DNA of 15,800 nt from Nitriliruptorales bacterium (GTDB taxonomy: Bacteria; Actinomycetota; Nitriliruptoria; Euzebyales; Egibacteraceae). Every line of letters begins with the position of its first letter. The first letter of the stretch is position 1. The notes beneath the pieces were generated by a model. It was not told the origin of the DNA. It made no database searches and saw only the letters and a program-made list of their open reading frames with translations. Shown in pieces: positions 1-6,843 of the stretch. The position numbers and the translations under genes are program-made. The stretch covers positions 1 to 15,800 of the forward strand of contig SKPY01000507.1 of NCBI GenBank assembly GCA_007119305.1. Direction: 5' to 3'.

Positions 1-769
1 CGAGCAGCTCGAACACGTAGCGATACGAGAACGCGCCCCGCGCGACGTCGCCGACCACCGCCGCCGCGGCCAGCCGCCCGCCGCGGCGCGCCGCGAGGTA
101 GCGGTAGCTGCGGATGGGATTGCGTGCGTAGCGCCACTGCCACCACTGCGGCGAGCGGGCGACCCCGCTACCGAAGCCGGGCGCGACCCGGGACCACAGC
201 CCGGCCAGGCCGGCTGGAGGAGCGTCGAGGACCTCGGCGGCGCCCGCGGGCAGCGTCTTGAACCCGACCCGGCGGAGCCCGGTGACGAGGGGGCGGGGCA
301 GACGCGCACGCCCGGCGAGCCAGGCATCGTCGAGCGGGCGGACCCAGGCGACGACGCGCTCGATCGGCACGAGACCGGCCTTGACGGTGCCCGGCAGCGA
401 GCTCGGGTTCGGCAGCGACAGGGTGGCTGGCATCCCCAGCTCGCCCGCCCGCCGGTAGCGCGCGGCCGCGAGCTCGGCGAACAGCTGCCGTCCGCGGTAG
501 GCGGACGCGGTGGCGGAGTCGGCGGCGTGGCCGAGCAGCGCCGGCGCGCCGGCCACCTGCCCCGGGGTCGCGAACACGCCGCCGTGGGCGACGGGCCGGC
601 CGTCGTCCTCCCAGATCCACACGCTCGGGGGGCCGAACGGGTTGTCCCAGTACTGCCAGGCGTAGACGTCGGGGTCGCGCTTCGGGTTGGCGGGGAACAC
701 CGCGCCGAGCAGCGCGCAGATGCCCGGGGTGTCATCGGGCTCGGCGGCACGCAGGCGCAGGGACGGCAT
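1..769 (-). CDS. GNAT-family N-acetyltransferase (C-terminus cut by window edge)
   Basis: About 256 codons are visible and the frame stays open to the left edge, so the C-terminus is missing. The protein begins MPSLRLRAAEPDDTPGICAL, a typical GNAT N-terminus (strand, then helix after a D-D-T-P turn). Residues 90-105 carry AYRGRQLFAELAAA, which fits the acetyl-CoA pyrophosphate-binding segment of the fold. Further on, QWWQWRYARNP followed by SYRYLAARRGGRLAAAAVVG looks like a second GNAT-type half. This two-part plan occurs in bacterial GNATs that acetylate amines or antibiotics, but the substrate here cannot be read. The ATG has no purine-rich Shine-Dalgarno in front (CCCTCCG). A TAGACT hexamer ends 11 bases upstream, which would suit a nearly leaderless transcript. 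The upstream methyltransferase runs the same way, 106 bases away. Confidence 0.8.
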   Translation of the reverse strand, partial: MPSLRLRAAEPDDTPGICALLGAVFPANPKRDPDVYAWQYWDNPFGPPSVWIWEDDGRPVAHGGVFATPGQVAGAPALLGHAADSATASAYRGRQLFAELAAARYRRAGELGMPATLSLPNPSSLPGTVKAGLVPIERVVAWVRPLDDAWLAGRARLPRPLVTGLRRVGFKTLPAGAAEVLDAPPAGLAGLWSRVAPGFGSGVARSPQWWQWRYARNPIRSYRYLAARRGGRLAAAAVVGDVARGAFSYRYVFELL

Positions 770-780
770 CGGAGGGCGCG

Positions 781-786
781 AGTCTA
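781..786 (-). promoter_or_regulatory. Possible -10 box of the GNAT gene
   Basis: On the minus strand this reads TAGACT, the TANNNT form seen before other genes in the window. It lies 11 bases before the ATG, so transcription would begin about 5 bases before the start codon. That is consistent with the absence of a Shine-Dalgarno. No -35 box is evident, and this is weak evidence alone. Confidence 0.3.
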
Positions 787-875
787 GATGAGCAGCGTCT
801 GGACGACCGGGACGAGCTCGGCGTCGGTGCTGCGCGGTGGGACAACCCGGGCGGGGGCGCGCGGAAGGGGACTGT

Positions 876-1541
876 CTACGCGGGGGCGGCGGCCAGCCAG
901 CCCGGACGCAGGCGGCGCAGCGGCCCGAAGCCGGCCGCGGCGAGCTCCGCGTTCAGCTGCGCGTCGTCGAGGAGGCGGTTCACGAAGGGCTGGCGCCACT
1001 CGCGGGCACCGTGCCGGTAGACCATGGTGCCCGAGAGCACGTCCCCGTCGAGGCGGCGTCCGGTGAGCGCGATCCGCACCCCGCCCACGGCGAAGGTCAC
1101 CCCGTCGCGTGCCGCGCGCGACCGTTGCACGTCAAGGTGCTGGGCGACGAGCACCCCGTCGGGGGCGACGTGCCGGCGGGCGGTGGCCAGGCGGGCGGCC
1201 CGCACGGCAGGATCGGGGTCGTTCAGCAGCTGGCTCAGCAGCAGGACCCCGGTGAACCGCCGGCCGAGGTCGAGCCCCTCGATGTCGGCATGCAGCGTCT
1301 CGGCGTCGCGCACGCAGGCGAGCATGGCGGCGCTGTTGTCCACGCAGGACACCGGGTGGCCGAGCGCCACGAGCGCCGACGCGATGCGTCCCGGGCCGCT
1401 GCCGAGGTCGAGGATGGCGCCCCCGGGCGCCACCACCTCGTGCACGATGCCGGGTCCCTGCCCGGGCGGCAGGTGGCGGTAGAACTCGACCGGGCTGCCG
1501 TCCGCAGCGATCGGGCCCGGCCCTGATCCGGCAGCAGGCAT
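876..1541 (-). CDS. Class I SAM-dependent methyltransferase
   Basis: A 221-residue protein, the usual size of a single-domain class I methyltransferase. SAM-binding motif I is clear: ILDLGSGPG at residues 43-51. An acidic residue follows at the end of strand 2 (CVDNS, Asp68), expected to hold the ribose hydroxyls. HADIEGLDLGRRF (about 84-96) fits the adenine-binding motif II, and VLLLSQLLND fits the post-motif strand. The N-terminal EFYRHLPPG resembles the substrate-side helix of ubiquinone/menaquinone-type and small-molecule methyltransferases. The acceptor cannot be predicted. The protein ends naturally in GWLAAAPA. It is divergent from the quinone oxidoreductase gene (56-base gap). A role in quinone biology is possible from context only. 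Confidence 0.85.
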   Translation of the reverse strand: MPAAGSGPGPIAADGSPVEFYRHLPPGQGPGIVHEVVAPGGAILDLGSGPGRIASALVALGHPVSCVDNSAAMLACVRDAETLHADIEGLDLGRRFTGVLLLSQLLNDPDPAVRAARLATARRHVAPDGVLVAQHLDVQRSRAARDGVTFAVGGVRIALTGRRLDGDVLSGTMVYRHGAREWRQPFVNRLLDDAQLNAELAAAGFGPLRRLRPGWLAAAPA

Positions 1542-1560
1542 GCACCCATCCTCGCCTCGG

Positions 1561-1566
1561 TAGGCT
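1561..1566 (+). promoter_or_regulatory. Probable -10 box of lpdA
   Basis: TAGGCT, with exactly 31 bases between it and the ATG at 1598. This matches the 31-base spacing of TAGCCT before birA. No recognisable -35 hexamer sits 16-18 bases upstream, which is common in actinomycete promoters. Confidence 0.5.
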
Positions 1567-1597
1567 CGGAGCGCGACACGACCGGATCGGGGAGCGC

Positions 1598-3028
1598 ATG
1601 CACATCGTCATCATCGGCGGCGGGCCCGGCGGCTACGAGGCCGCGCTCGTGGCCGCCGAGCACGGCGCCGACGTGACCCTCGTCTCCCGCGAAGGCCTCG
1701 GCGGCAACAGCGTGCTGTGGGACTGCGTGCCGTCGAAGGCGCTCATCGTGTCCGCTGAGGCGATGGGCTGGCTGCAGTCGGCCCACCGCCTCGGCGTGCG
1801 CGCCAGCAGGACCGAAGCCGACGGCGCGCAGCCCGAGGCCGACCTCGCCACCCGGGCCGAGATCGACCTCGCCGCGGTCATGGACCGCATCCGCGCGCTC
1901 GGCGAGGACCAGTCGGCCGACATCGGCAAGAAGGTCGCCGCCGCGGGCGTGCGGATCGTCACGGGCCACGCCCGGCTGTCGGGGCGGCAGACGGTCGAGA
2001 TCGAGCACGACGACGCCGACACCGAGGTCGTGCCCGCCGATGTCGTGCTCGTCGCGACCGGCAGTCGGCCGCGCATCCTGCCGTTCTCGCAGCCCGACCG
2101 CGAGCGCGTGTTCACCGCTCGGGAGCTGTTCGACCTGCGCGTGCTGCCCGAGCGGCTCGTCGTCGTCGGCTCCGGAGCCACCGGGGCGGAGTACGCGGGG
2201 GCGTTCGCGGCCTTCGGCGCCGACGTCCACCTGGTCTCCAGCCGGGACCAGATCCTGCCGAGCGAGGACCCCGACGCCGCGGCGGTCATCGAGGAGGTGT
2301 TCGAACGGCGCGGGATGACGATCCACCGGCGCCGCCGCGCGGTCGACATGGAACGCGGCTCCGACGGGGTGCGGATCAAGATCGGAGCCCCGGACGGCGC
2401 GCAGGAGTGGCTCGAGGCATCACACGCGCTGTACTGCGTCGGTCAGGTGCCCGCCTCCGAGCGGTTGGGCCTGCAGGCCGCGGGGGTGCAGCTCGGTGAG
2501 CGAGGCGCAGTGCCCGTCGACGGGGTCAGCCGCACGAACGTGCCGACGATCTACGCTGCCGGGGACGTCACGGGCCGGATGATGCTGGCGAGCGTCGCGG
2601 CGATGCAGGGCCGCAACGCGATGTGGCACGCGCTCGGTCAGGCGGTGGCGCCGCTGCGCTGGGAGTCCGTCGCCGCATGCATCTTCACCGATCCCGAGGT
2701 CGCGACGGTGGGGATGACCGCCGAGGAGGCCGAGACCGCGCAGATGCCCGTGGAGACCACCACGCTGGCGTTCACCGGCAACCCGCGGGCGAAGATGGGG
2801 GAGTGGACCGACGGCTTCTGCAAGGTGCACGCGATGGCAGGCTCGGGCACGGTGCTCGGCGCGTGCGTCGTCGCCGCACGAGCGAGCGACCTGATCCACC
2901 CTTTGTCGGTCGCGGTCCACAACCGGCTCACGGTCAGCCAGCTCGCGCACGCGTTCTCGATCTACCCGTCGATGTCGGGCAGCGTGCAGGAGACCGCCCG
3001 CCTGCTGATGGGGCGCCTCGGCGAGTGA
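1598..3028 (+). CDS. lpdA: LpdA-type NAD(P)H:quinone oxidoreductase (flavoprotein disulfide reductase family)
   Basis: A 476-residue flavoprotein with the dihydrolipoamide-dehydrogenase fold: FAD GxGxxG at 7-12 (GGGPGG), second FAD motif VATGSRPR near 152-159, NAD(P) motif VVVGSGATGAEYAG near 188-201, FAD motif IYAAGDVTG near 318-326, then the dimerisation domain. The redox-disulfide site is broken. Where the family has C-x4-C, this protein has GGNSVLWDCVPSK, with Ser38 replacing the first Cys and Cys43 kept. The usual C-terminal His-Glu dyad is replaced by FSIYPSMSGSVQETARLLM. Both changes are the signature of Mycobacterium LpdA (Rv3303c), reported to reduce quinones with NAD(P)H rather than oxidise dihydrolipoamide. 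GGGGAG lies just before the ATG. The gene converges on the carboxylase alpha gene with a 16-base gap. Confidence 0.88.
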   Translation: MHIVIIGGGPGGYEAALVAAEHGADVTLVSREGLGGNSVLWDCVPSKALIVSAEAMGWLQSAHRLGVRASRTEADGAQPEADLATRAEIDLAAVMDRIRALGEDQSADIGKKVAAAGVRIVTGHARLSGRQTVEIEHDDADTEVVPADVVLVATGSRPRILPFSQPDRERVFTARELFDLRVLPERLVVVGSGATGAEYAGAFAAFGADVHLVSSRDQILPSEDPDAAAVIEEVFERRGMTIHRRRRAVDMERGSDGVRIKIGAPDGAQEWLEASHALYCVGQVPASERLGLQAAGVQLGERGAVPVDGVSRTNVPTIYAAGDVTGRMMLASVAAMQGRNAMWHALGQAVAPLRWESVAACIFTDPEVATVGMTAEEAETAQMPVETTTLAFTGNPRAKMGEWTDGFCKVHAMAGSGTVLGACVVAARASDLIHPLSVAVHNRLTVSQLAHAFSIYPSMSGSVQETARLLMGRLGE

Positions 3029-3044
3029 CCGCGGCAGCGCCGGC

Positions 3045-4823
3045 CTACGAGCCGTCCCCGGCGGCGTCCTCGATGGTGGCGAGCGGGTCGCCGGTGTTGA
3101 CCACGTCGCCGGCGGCGGCGTGCAGGGTGGCGACGACGCCGTCGCGGTGCGCGGAGATGTGGTTCTCCATCTTCATGGCCTCGAGCACGAGCACGAGGTC
3201 GCCCGCGGCGACGCGCTCGCCCTGCTCGACCGCGACCTTGACGATCGTGCCCTGCATCGGCGCGGCGAGGGTCTCGGTCGCGCCGCCGCCTCCGCCACTG
3301 CCCGGCGCGCCGCCGGAGCGTGCGCGCCGCGGGCGCTGCTCGCCGGGGCTGTCGGGCTCGAACAGCGCCACTTCGAGGCGCTTGCCGTCGACCTCGACGG
3401 TCAGCGTGCGGGAGGGCGCCACGGGCCCCGTGCCGGGCTCGGGTGGCGCCGCGGCGGCGATGCCGGACAGGTCCCACTCGCGCTCCACCGAGACCGTCGA
3501 CACGTCGCCGGCCACGAAGTCGGGGTGCTCGACGGCGAAGCGGTGGAAGTCGATGGTCGTCGGCACCCCCTCGATCACGAACTCGTCCAGCGCCCGGGCG
3601 AGCTTGCGGCGGGCGTCCTCCCGCGTCGCGCCGTAGCTCACGAGCTTGGCGACCAGCGAATCGTAGTCGCGCGGGATCTCCCAGCCGGCCTCGGCCCCGG
3701 CGTCCACGCGCACGCCCGGCCCTGACGGCGGGCGCCAGGCGGTGATCCGCCCGGGCGCGGGCACGAAGTTGGCCGCGACGTGCTCGGCGTTGATCCGCGC
3801 CTCCATGGCGTGGCCCCGCAGCGCAACCTCGTCCTGCGTGAACCCGAGCTCCTCACCGGCGGCGATGCGCAGCTGCCAGTGCACGAGGTCGATGCCCGTC
3901 ACGAGCTCGGTTACGGGATGCTCCACCTGCAGGCGGGTGTTCATCTCGAGGAAGTAGAAGGCGGGATCACCGGCCTGCGCCGGCTCTTCGTAGAGGAACT
4001 CGCAGGTCCCGGCCCCGACGTAGCCGACCTCCTCGGACACCCTGATCGCGGCCGCGCCCATGGCCTGGCGGACCGCCTCGTCGAGGCCCGGGGCCGGCGC
4101 CTCCTCGATGAGCTTCTGGTGTCGCCGCTGGCTCGAGCAGTCGCGTTCCCCGAGGTGGACGACGTGGCCGTGCGCGTCGGCGAGCACCTGGATCTCGATG
4201 TGGCGCGGGCGGGTGAGGTAGCGCTCGACGTAGACCTCGCCCCGCCCGAAGGCCGCGAGCGCCTCCCGCTGCGCACCCTCGAGCGCCTCGGCGAGCTCGG
4301 CGTCGGCGCGGACGACCTTGAGGCCGCGGCCGCCCCCGCCGTACGCCGCCTTGATCGCGACCGGGTAGCCGTGCTCGGCAGCGAACGCGCGGACGACGTC
4401 TGGGTCCTCGGTGGGCTCCATCGTGCCGGGCACGACCGGGCAGTCGGCGGCGCGCGCGGTCTCGCGCGCCGACAGCTTGTCACCCATCGCGGTGATCGCC
4501 TTGACCGGCGGTCCGACCCACACGAGGCCCGCGTCGATGACGCTGCGCGCGAAGTCGGCGTTCTCCGCCAGGAAGCCGTAGCCAGGGTGGATCGCCTCGG
4601 CGTCGGCGGCGGCTGCGACCTCGAGGATGCGCGCGCCGTGCAGGTAGCTCTCGGCGGCGGGAGCCGGACCGAGCAGGTGCGCCTCGTCGGCGAGGGCGAG
4701 CCACGGCGCCCCCCGGTCGGCCTCGGAGTACACGCCGACGGTGCGGATGCCGAGCTCCTTGCAGGCGCGGAAGACCCGGAGCGCGATCTCGCCCCGGTTG
4801 GCGACCAGTACGGCTCGAAACAT
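3045..4823 (-). CDS. accA3: Acyl-CoA carboxylase alpha subunit: biotin carboxylase fused to biotin carboxyl carrier domain
   Basis: This 592-residue protein carboxylates its own biotin with ATP and bicarbonate, then passes the carboxyl group to a beta subunit. The biotin carboxylase N-domain starts at MFRAVLVANRGEIALRVF. The ATP-grasp domain has the glycine-rich loop YGGGGRGLKV (161-170) and the catalytic segment EMNTRLQVEHPVTE (293-306). A BC C-domain follows to about 440. After a Gly/Ser-rich linker (about 503-515), the carrier domain (about 518-588) has the biotinylation motif LEAMKMEN, with Lys551 as acceptor. The family start MFRAV is preceded by GAGGA at good spacing; a longer in-frame reading to 4949 lacks family similarity. 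Length matches actinobacterial AccA (about 590-600). As the only alpha subunit in view, it could serve both beta subunits here. Confidence 0.95.
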   Translation of the reverse strand: MFRAVLVANRGEIALRVFRACKELGIRTVGVYSEADRGAPWLALADEAHLLGPAPAAESYLHGARILEVAAAADAEAIHPGYGFLAENADFARSVIDAGLVWVGPPVKAITAMGDKLSARETARAADCPVVPGTMEPTEDPDVVRAFAAEHGYPVAIKAAYGGGGRGLKVVRADAELAEALEGAQREALAAFGRGEVYVERYLTRPRHIEIQVLADAHGHVVHLGERDCSSQRRHQKLIEEAPAPGLDEAVRQAMGAAAIRVSEEVGYVGAGTCEFLYEEPAQAGDPAFYFLEMNTRLQVEHPVTELVTGIDLVHWQLRIAAGEELGFTQDEVALRGHAMEARINAEHVAANFVPAPGRITAWRPPSGPGVRVDAGAEAGWEIPRDYDSLVAKLVSYGATREDARRKLARALDEFVIEGVPTTIDFHRFAVEHPDFVAGDVSTVSVEREWDLSGIAAAAPPEPGTGPVAPSRTLTVEVDGKRLEVALFEPDSPGEQRPRRARSGGAPGSGGGGGATETLAAPMQGTIVKVAVEQGERVAAGDLVLVLEAMKMENHISAHRDGVVATLHAAAGDVVNTGDPLATIEDAAGDGS

Positions 4824-4852
4824 CGGTGTCCTCGTCTGTCGTTCCCCGGCGC

Positions 4853-4858
4853 ATGCTA
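4853..4858 (-). promoter_or_regulatory. Probable -10 box of the carboxylase alpha gene
   Basis: On the minus strand this reads TAGCAT, 29 bases before the ATG at 4823. The carboxylase beta promoter has the same 29-base distance. It overlaps the palindrome GCTAGC (4855-4860). Confidence 0.45.
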
Positions 4859-4944
4859 GCCGCACAGGACCGCCAGGACGCCAGGCCACGGCTTCGGGCC
4901 ACTGCCGTGCACGGGCACGGCGACCCGCCTGCGGCGCCGACGCG

Positions 4945-4969
4945 CGCACGGGCTAGACTTGCTCGTGCG
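4945..4969 (+). promoter_or_regulatory. Inverted repeat flanking a TAGACT hexamer upstream of the cupredoxin lipoprotein
   Basis: CGCACG (4945-4950) and CGTGCG (4964-4969) are perfect inverted arms separated by 13 bases. The spacer contains TAGACT (4954-4959). The arrangement suits an operator over a -10 box. If this box is used, the leader of the lipoprotein mRNA would be about 80 bases. A second candidate, TACGAT, lies closer to the gene. Confidence 0.35.
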
Positions 4970-5006
4970 TTCGTTCACAAGCGCAGTCCGTCCCGCCGCG
5001 GCCCGC

Positions 5007-5012
5007 TACGAT
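5007..5012 (+). promoter_or_regulatory. Candidate -10 box of the cupredoxin lipoprotein
   Basis: TACGAT, 34 bases before the chosen ATG at 5047. The same hexamer appears before the GGDEF/EAL gene. No -35 box is clear. Confidence 0.4.
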
Positions 5013-5046
5013 GCAGCCCGGCATGCGTGTTGAGGAGCCCGCCCTG

Positions 5047-5490
5047 ATGCCCCGTGTTGCCTTGATCGCGCTCGCCCTCGTCGGCGTGCTCGTGCTGTCC
5101 GCGTGCACCGAGCAGGAGCCGTCCATCACGCTCGAGGAGCAGGTGCCCGCGGAGATGCGTGATGACGACGAGGCGCCGGTCGACGACGACGTCCCGGTCG
5201 ACGACGACATCGTGGAGACCGTCGAGCTGATCGCCGGCGACATCTACTACGACAACGAGCCGTCGACCCTGCCCGAGGGCACCACCCGCTTCAGCATGGA
5301 GAACGAGGGCAACCTGCCGCACGACCTCGTCGTCGAGGAGCTCGGGGACCGCGAGATCATCCCGGAGATCATGGGCGGGGAGACGGCCGAGGGCGACGTC
5401 GGGCTCGACGCCGGCGACTACACCTTCTACTGCTCGGTGCCCGGTCACCGCGAGGCCGGCATGGTGTTCGAGGTCGAGGTCAGCAGCTAG
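5047..5490 (+). CDS. Cupredoxin (plastocyanin-like) lipoprotein
   Basis: A 147-residue exported copper protein. The signal peptide ends in a lipobox (LVLSAC, lipidated Cys20), so it should be anchored to the outer face of the membrane. A disordered acidic linker (about 36-56) contains two DNA copies of the unit CCGGTCGACGACGAC, 18 bases apart. The cupredoxin domain (about 60-147) has a complete type 1 copper set: His92 (LPHDLVVE), Cys129 and His134 (YCSVPGH), and Met139 (AGM). GAGGAG, 8 bases before 5047, decides the start; an in-frame ATG at 5011 would put polar residues before the signal peptide and has no such site. Likely an electron carrier or copper-binding protein; its partner is unknown. 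It converges on the epsilon subunit gene. Confidence 0.9.
   Translation: MPRVALIALALVGVLVLSACTEQEPSITLEEQVPAEMRDDDEAPVDDDVPVDDDIVETVELIAGDIYYDNEPSTLPEGTTRFSMENEGNLPHDLVVEELGDREIIPEIMGGETAEGDVGLDAGDYTFYCSVPGHREAGMVFEVEVSS
5176..5208 (+). repeat. Short tandem repeat encoding an acidic linker
   Basis: The 15-base unit CCGGTCGACGACGAC occurs at 5176-5190 and again at 5194-5208. It encodes Pro-Val-Asp-Asp-Asp each time, inside the linker between the lipid anchor and the cupredoxin domain. The copies are in frame, so copy-number change would alter linker length without a frameshift. Confidence 0.7.
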
Positions 5491-5527
5491 CCCCGACGAC
5501 CCGGAGCCGCTCCCGACTGACCGCTGC

Positions 5528-5740
5528 TCAGCGCAGGTCCGCCGGAGACGCCACCAGCCGTCCCTCGACGCCTTCGCGACGGGCCGCCGCCACCCAGGCA
5601 GGCCGCCGGCGCGGGCGGCGCTTGGCCTGTGCCGTGCGACGGGCCGCGTCGACGGCGAGCACGGCCGCCGCCGTCTCGGCCGCGGTCGGGTTGCCGGTGA
5701 GCACCAGGCGGGTGCCGTCCGCGAGGCCTGGTCCGGTCAC
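5528..5740 (-). CDS. accE: Acyl-CoA carboxylase epsilon subunit
   Basis: A 70-residue protein starting at a GTG that overlaps the preceding stop (GTGA, 5737-5740), with GAGG about 10 bases upstream. It has the plan of actinobacterial AccE/PccE: an N-terminal strand-turn RLVLTGNPTAAETAAAV (family pattern R-x-V-x-G-N-P-T-x-x-E), a helix, a basic Arg/Pro/Lys linker (about 40-48), then a Trp-containing tail PAWVAAARREGVEGR. In Streptomyces and Mycobacterium this small subunit binds the alpha and beta subunits and raises complex activity. Usually accE directly follows the beta gene; here three membrane-protein genes lie between. Detection rests on motif and position because the protein is short. 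Confidence 0.78.
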   Translation of the reverse strand: MTGPGLADGTRLVLTGNPTAAETAAAVLAVDAARRTAQAKRRPRRRPAWVAAARREGVEGRLVASPADLR

Positions 5741-6252
5741 TGCATCGTCCTCTTCGCGCTGCGCAGGAAGGCCTTGGGGTCGGCGGGGCTCACGACGACG
5801 AGCCCGTGGTCGGTCTCGCACGCCACGAGCCGCGAGCGGTCGGTGAAGTAGGCATGGTAGCGGCCGACGCCCGCCTGCCAGAAGGTGCCCGCCCACCCGA
5901 AGACCCCTCCGGACAGCCCGAAGCGGACCCCGAGCCCGAGTGTCGCCGGTGCACGCTTCGGGGGTTTGCGCAGCGTGAACGCCCGGCTGCCGAACAGCCG
6001 CCGGCGGATGCGCAGGGTGGCGCCGTCGAGCTCGTAGGCCTCGGGGGAGAAGCCCCACGCGCCGAGGAGCAGCAGGCCGGCCGTCGTGCCCAGCACGGCC
6101 CCGCTCGCCGCTCCGGTGCGGTTGCCGGTGAGCGCCACGATCGGCAGCACGACGATGAACAGGACGATGACGGCGAACGTCACGACCCGCGTGGGTCGGT
6201 CCAGCGGCGCGGCCGTGAAGGTCCGGGTAGCCGTCTCGTCCCGGCGGGTCAC
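5737..6252 (-). CDS. Two-helix membrane protein with bacterial PH-like domain (paralogue C)
   Basis: A 171-residue protein starting at a GTG that overlaps the previous stop (GTGA, 6249-6252). Layout: a short basic N-terminus with TFTAAPLDRPTR, two hydrophobic helices (about 22-42 and 48-66), then a soluble domain. That domain reads AYELDGATLRIRRRLFGSR, later GGVFGWAGTFWQAGVG and YHAYFTDRSRLVAC, ending VVVSPADPKAFLRSA. This strand order and the G-x-F-G-x-x-G-x-F and S-P-x-D-P-x-x-F elements resemble the bPH_5-type membrane-attached PH domains. Family assignment is from memory of the pattern. It is the most divergent of the three paralogues. Function unknown; translationally coupled to both neighbours, including accE. 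Confidence 0.8.
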   Translation of the reverse strand: MTRRDETATRTFTAAPLDRPTRVVTFAVIVLFIVVLPIVALTGNRTGAASGAVLGTTAGLLLLGAWGFSPEAYELDGATLRIRRRLFGSRAFTLRKPPKRAPATLGLGVRFGLSGGVFGWAGTFWQAGVGRYHAYFTDRSRLVACETDHGLVVVSPADPKAFLRSAKRTMQ

Positions 6253-6791
6253 AGCCGCCACTCGGCCGCGTCGACGAACGCGTCCGGATCTGCAGGCGTC
6301 ACGATGGCCGTGCCCCGCGGGATCTCCAGCTGGACCGCACGGGACAGGTCGGTCGCCGCGACGTAGATGGACGGCCCCTCCTCCTTGAAGGGGTTGCGCC
6401 TGGGCTTGCGGGTGCCGACCGGGATCCAGCGGCACCCGTAGAAGACCCCTCGACGTCGCAGGGCGGTCGCCTCGGGACAGCGGTCGACCTCGCCCGTGAC
6501 GGGGAAGGCCATGTCCTTGCCGCGGCGCCGGTGGATCCGCAGCTCCCCGCCGCCGAGCGAGTAGCCGGTGGGGGCCCGCAGCCAGTCGCTCACCACCGCC
6601 GGGCCGAGCAGCGCGATCAGCACCACCGCGAGCCACCAGGCGGGGTGACCCCACAAGCTCCCCGGGGCATCGGTGGCGGCGCGCAGCAGCCAGCCGATGA
6701 CCAGCAGCGCGAGCCCACCGCCGGCGGCGATGGCCAGCCGTGCCGGGCCGTCCAGGGGCGCGGCGCGGAACGCGACGCGATCGGCATCCAT
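6249..6791 (-). CDS. Two-helix membrane protein with bacterial PH-like domain (paralogue B)
   Basis: A 180-residue protein from the ATG at 6791; the start is set by the shared N-terminal motif AFRAAPLDGPAR. Hydrophobic helices lie at about 20-37 and 51-70. The soluble part has GYSLGGGELRIHRRR, then LRRRGVFYGCRW, a basic stretch TRKPRRNPFKEEG, and the closing block VAATDLSRAVQLEIPRG plus IVTPADPDAFVDAA. This closing block aligns almost residue for residue with paralogue A, implying a duplication. The gap to paralogue A is 52 bases. It holds a G6 run directly before the ATG and TACCGT 8 bases before it, so an internal, nearly leaderless start of transcription is conceivable. Function unknown. 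Confidence 0.8.
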   Translation of the reverse strand: MDADRVAFRAAPLDGPARLAIAAGGGLALLVIGWLLRAATDAPGSLWGHPAWWLAVVLIALLGPAVVSDWLRAPTGYSLGGGELRIHRRRGKDMAFPVTGEVDRCPEATALRRRGVFYGCRWIPVGTRKPRRNPFKEEGPSIYVAATDLSRAVQLEIPRGTAIVTPADPDAFVDAAEWRL

Positions 6792-6843
6792 CCCCCCAAA
6801 CGGTAGTGCGTCGGCACCGGCCCTGCGAGCCCCCGCGGTCCGC

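Noticed and set aside
784..875. Minus-strand frame ending in ELVPVVQTLLI, as a possible frameshifted tail of the methyltransferase or a tiny gene
   Set aside because: The methyltransferase already ends in a natural C-terminus, and no start codon with a ribosome site opens a separate short gene.
4824..4949. Extended N-terminus of the carboxylase alpha subunit
   Set aside because: The extra 42 residues are unlike any biotin carboxylase; MFRAVLVANRGEIA is the family start and has GAGGA upstream.
5491..5527. Bidirectional terminator between the cupredoxin and epsilon genes
   Set aside because: Only a 4-5 bp GGAG/CTCC stem with a tiny loop can be drawn, too weak to call.
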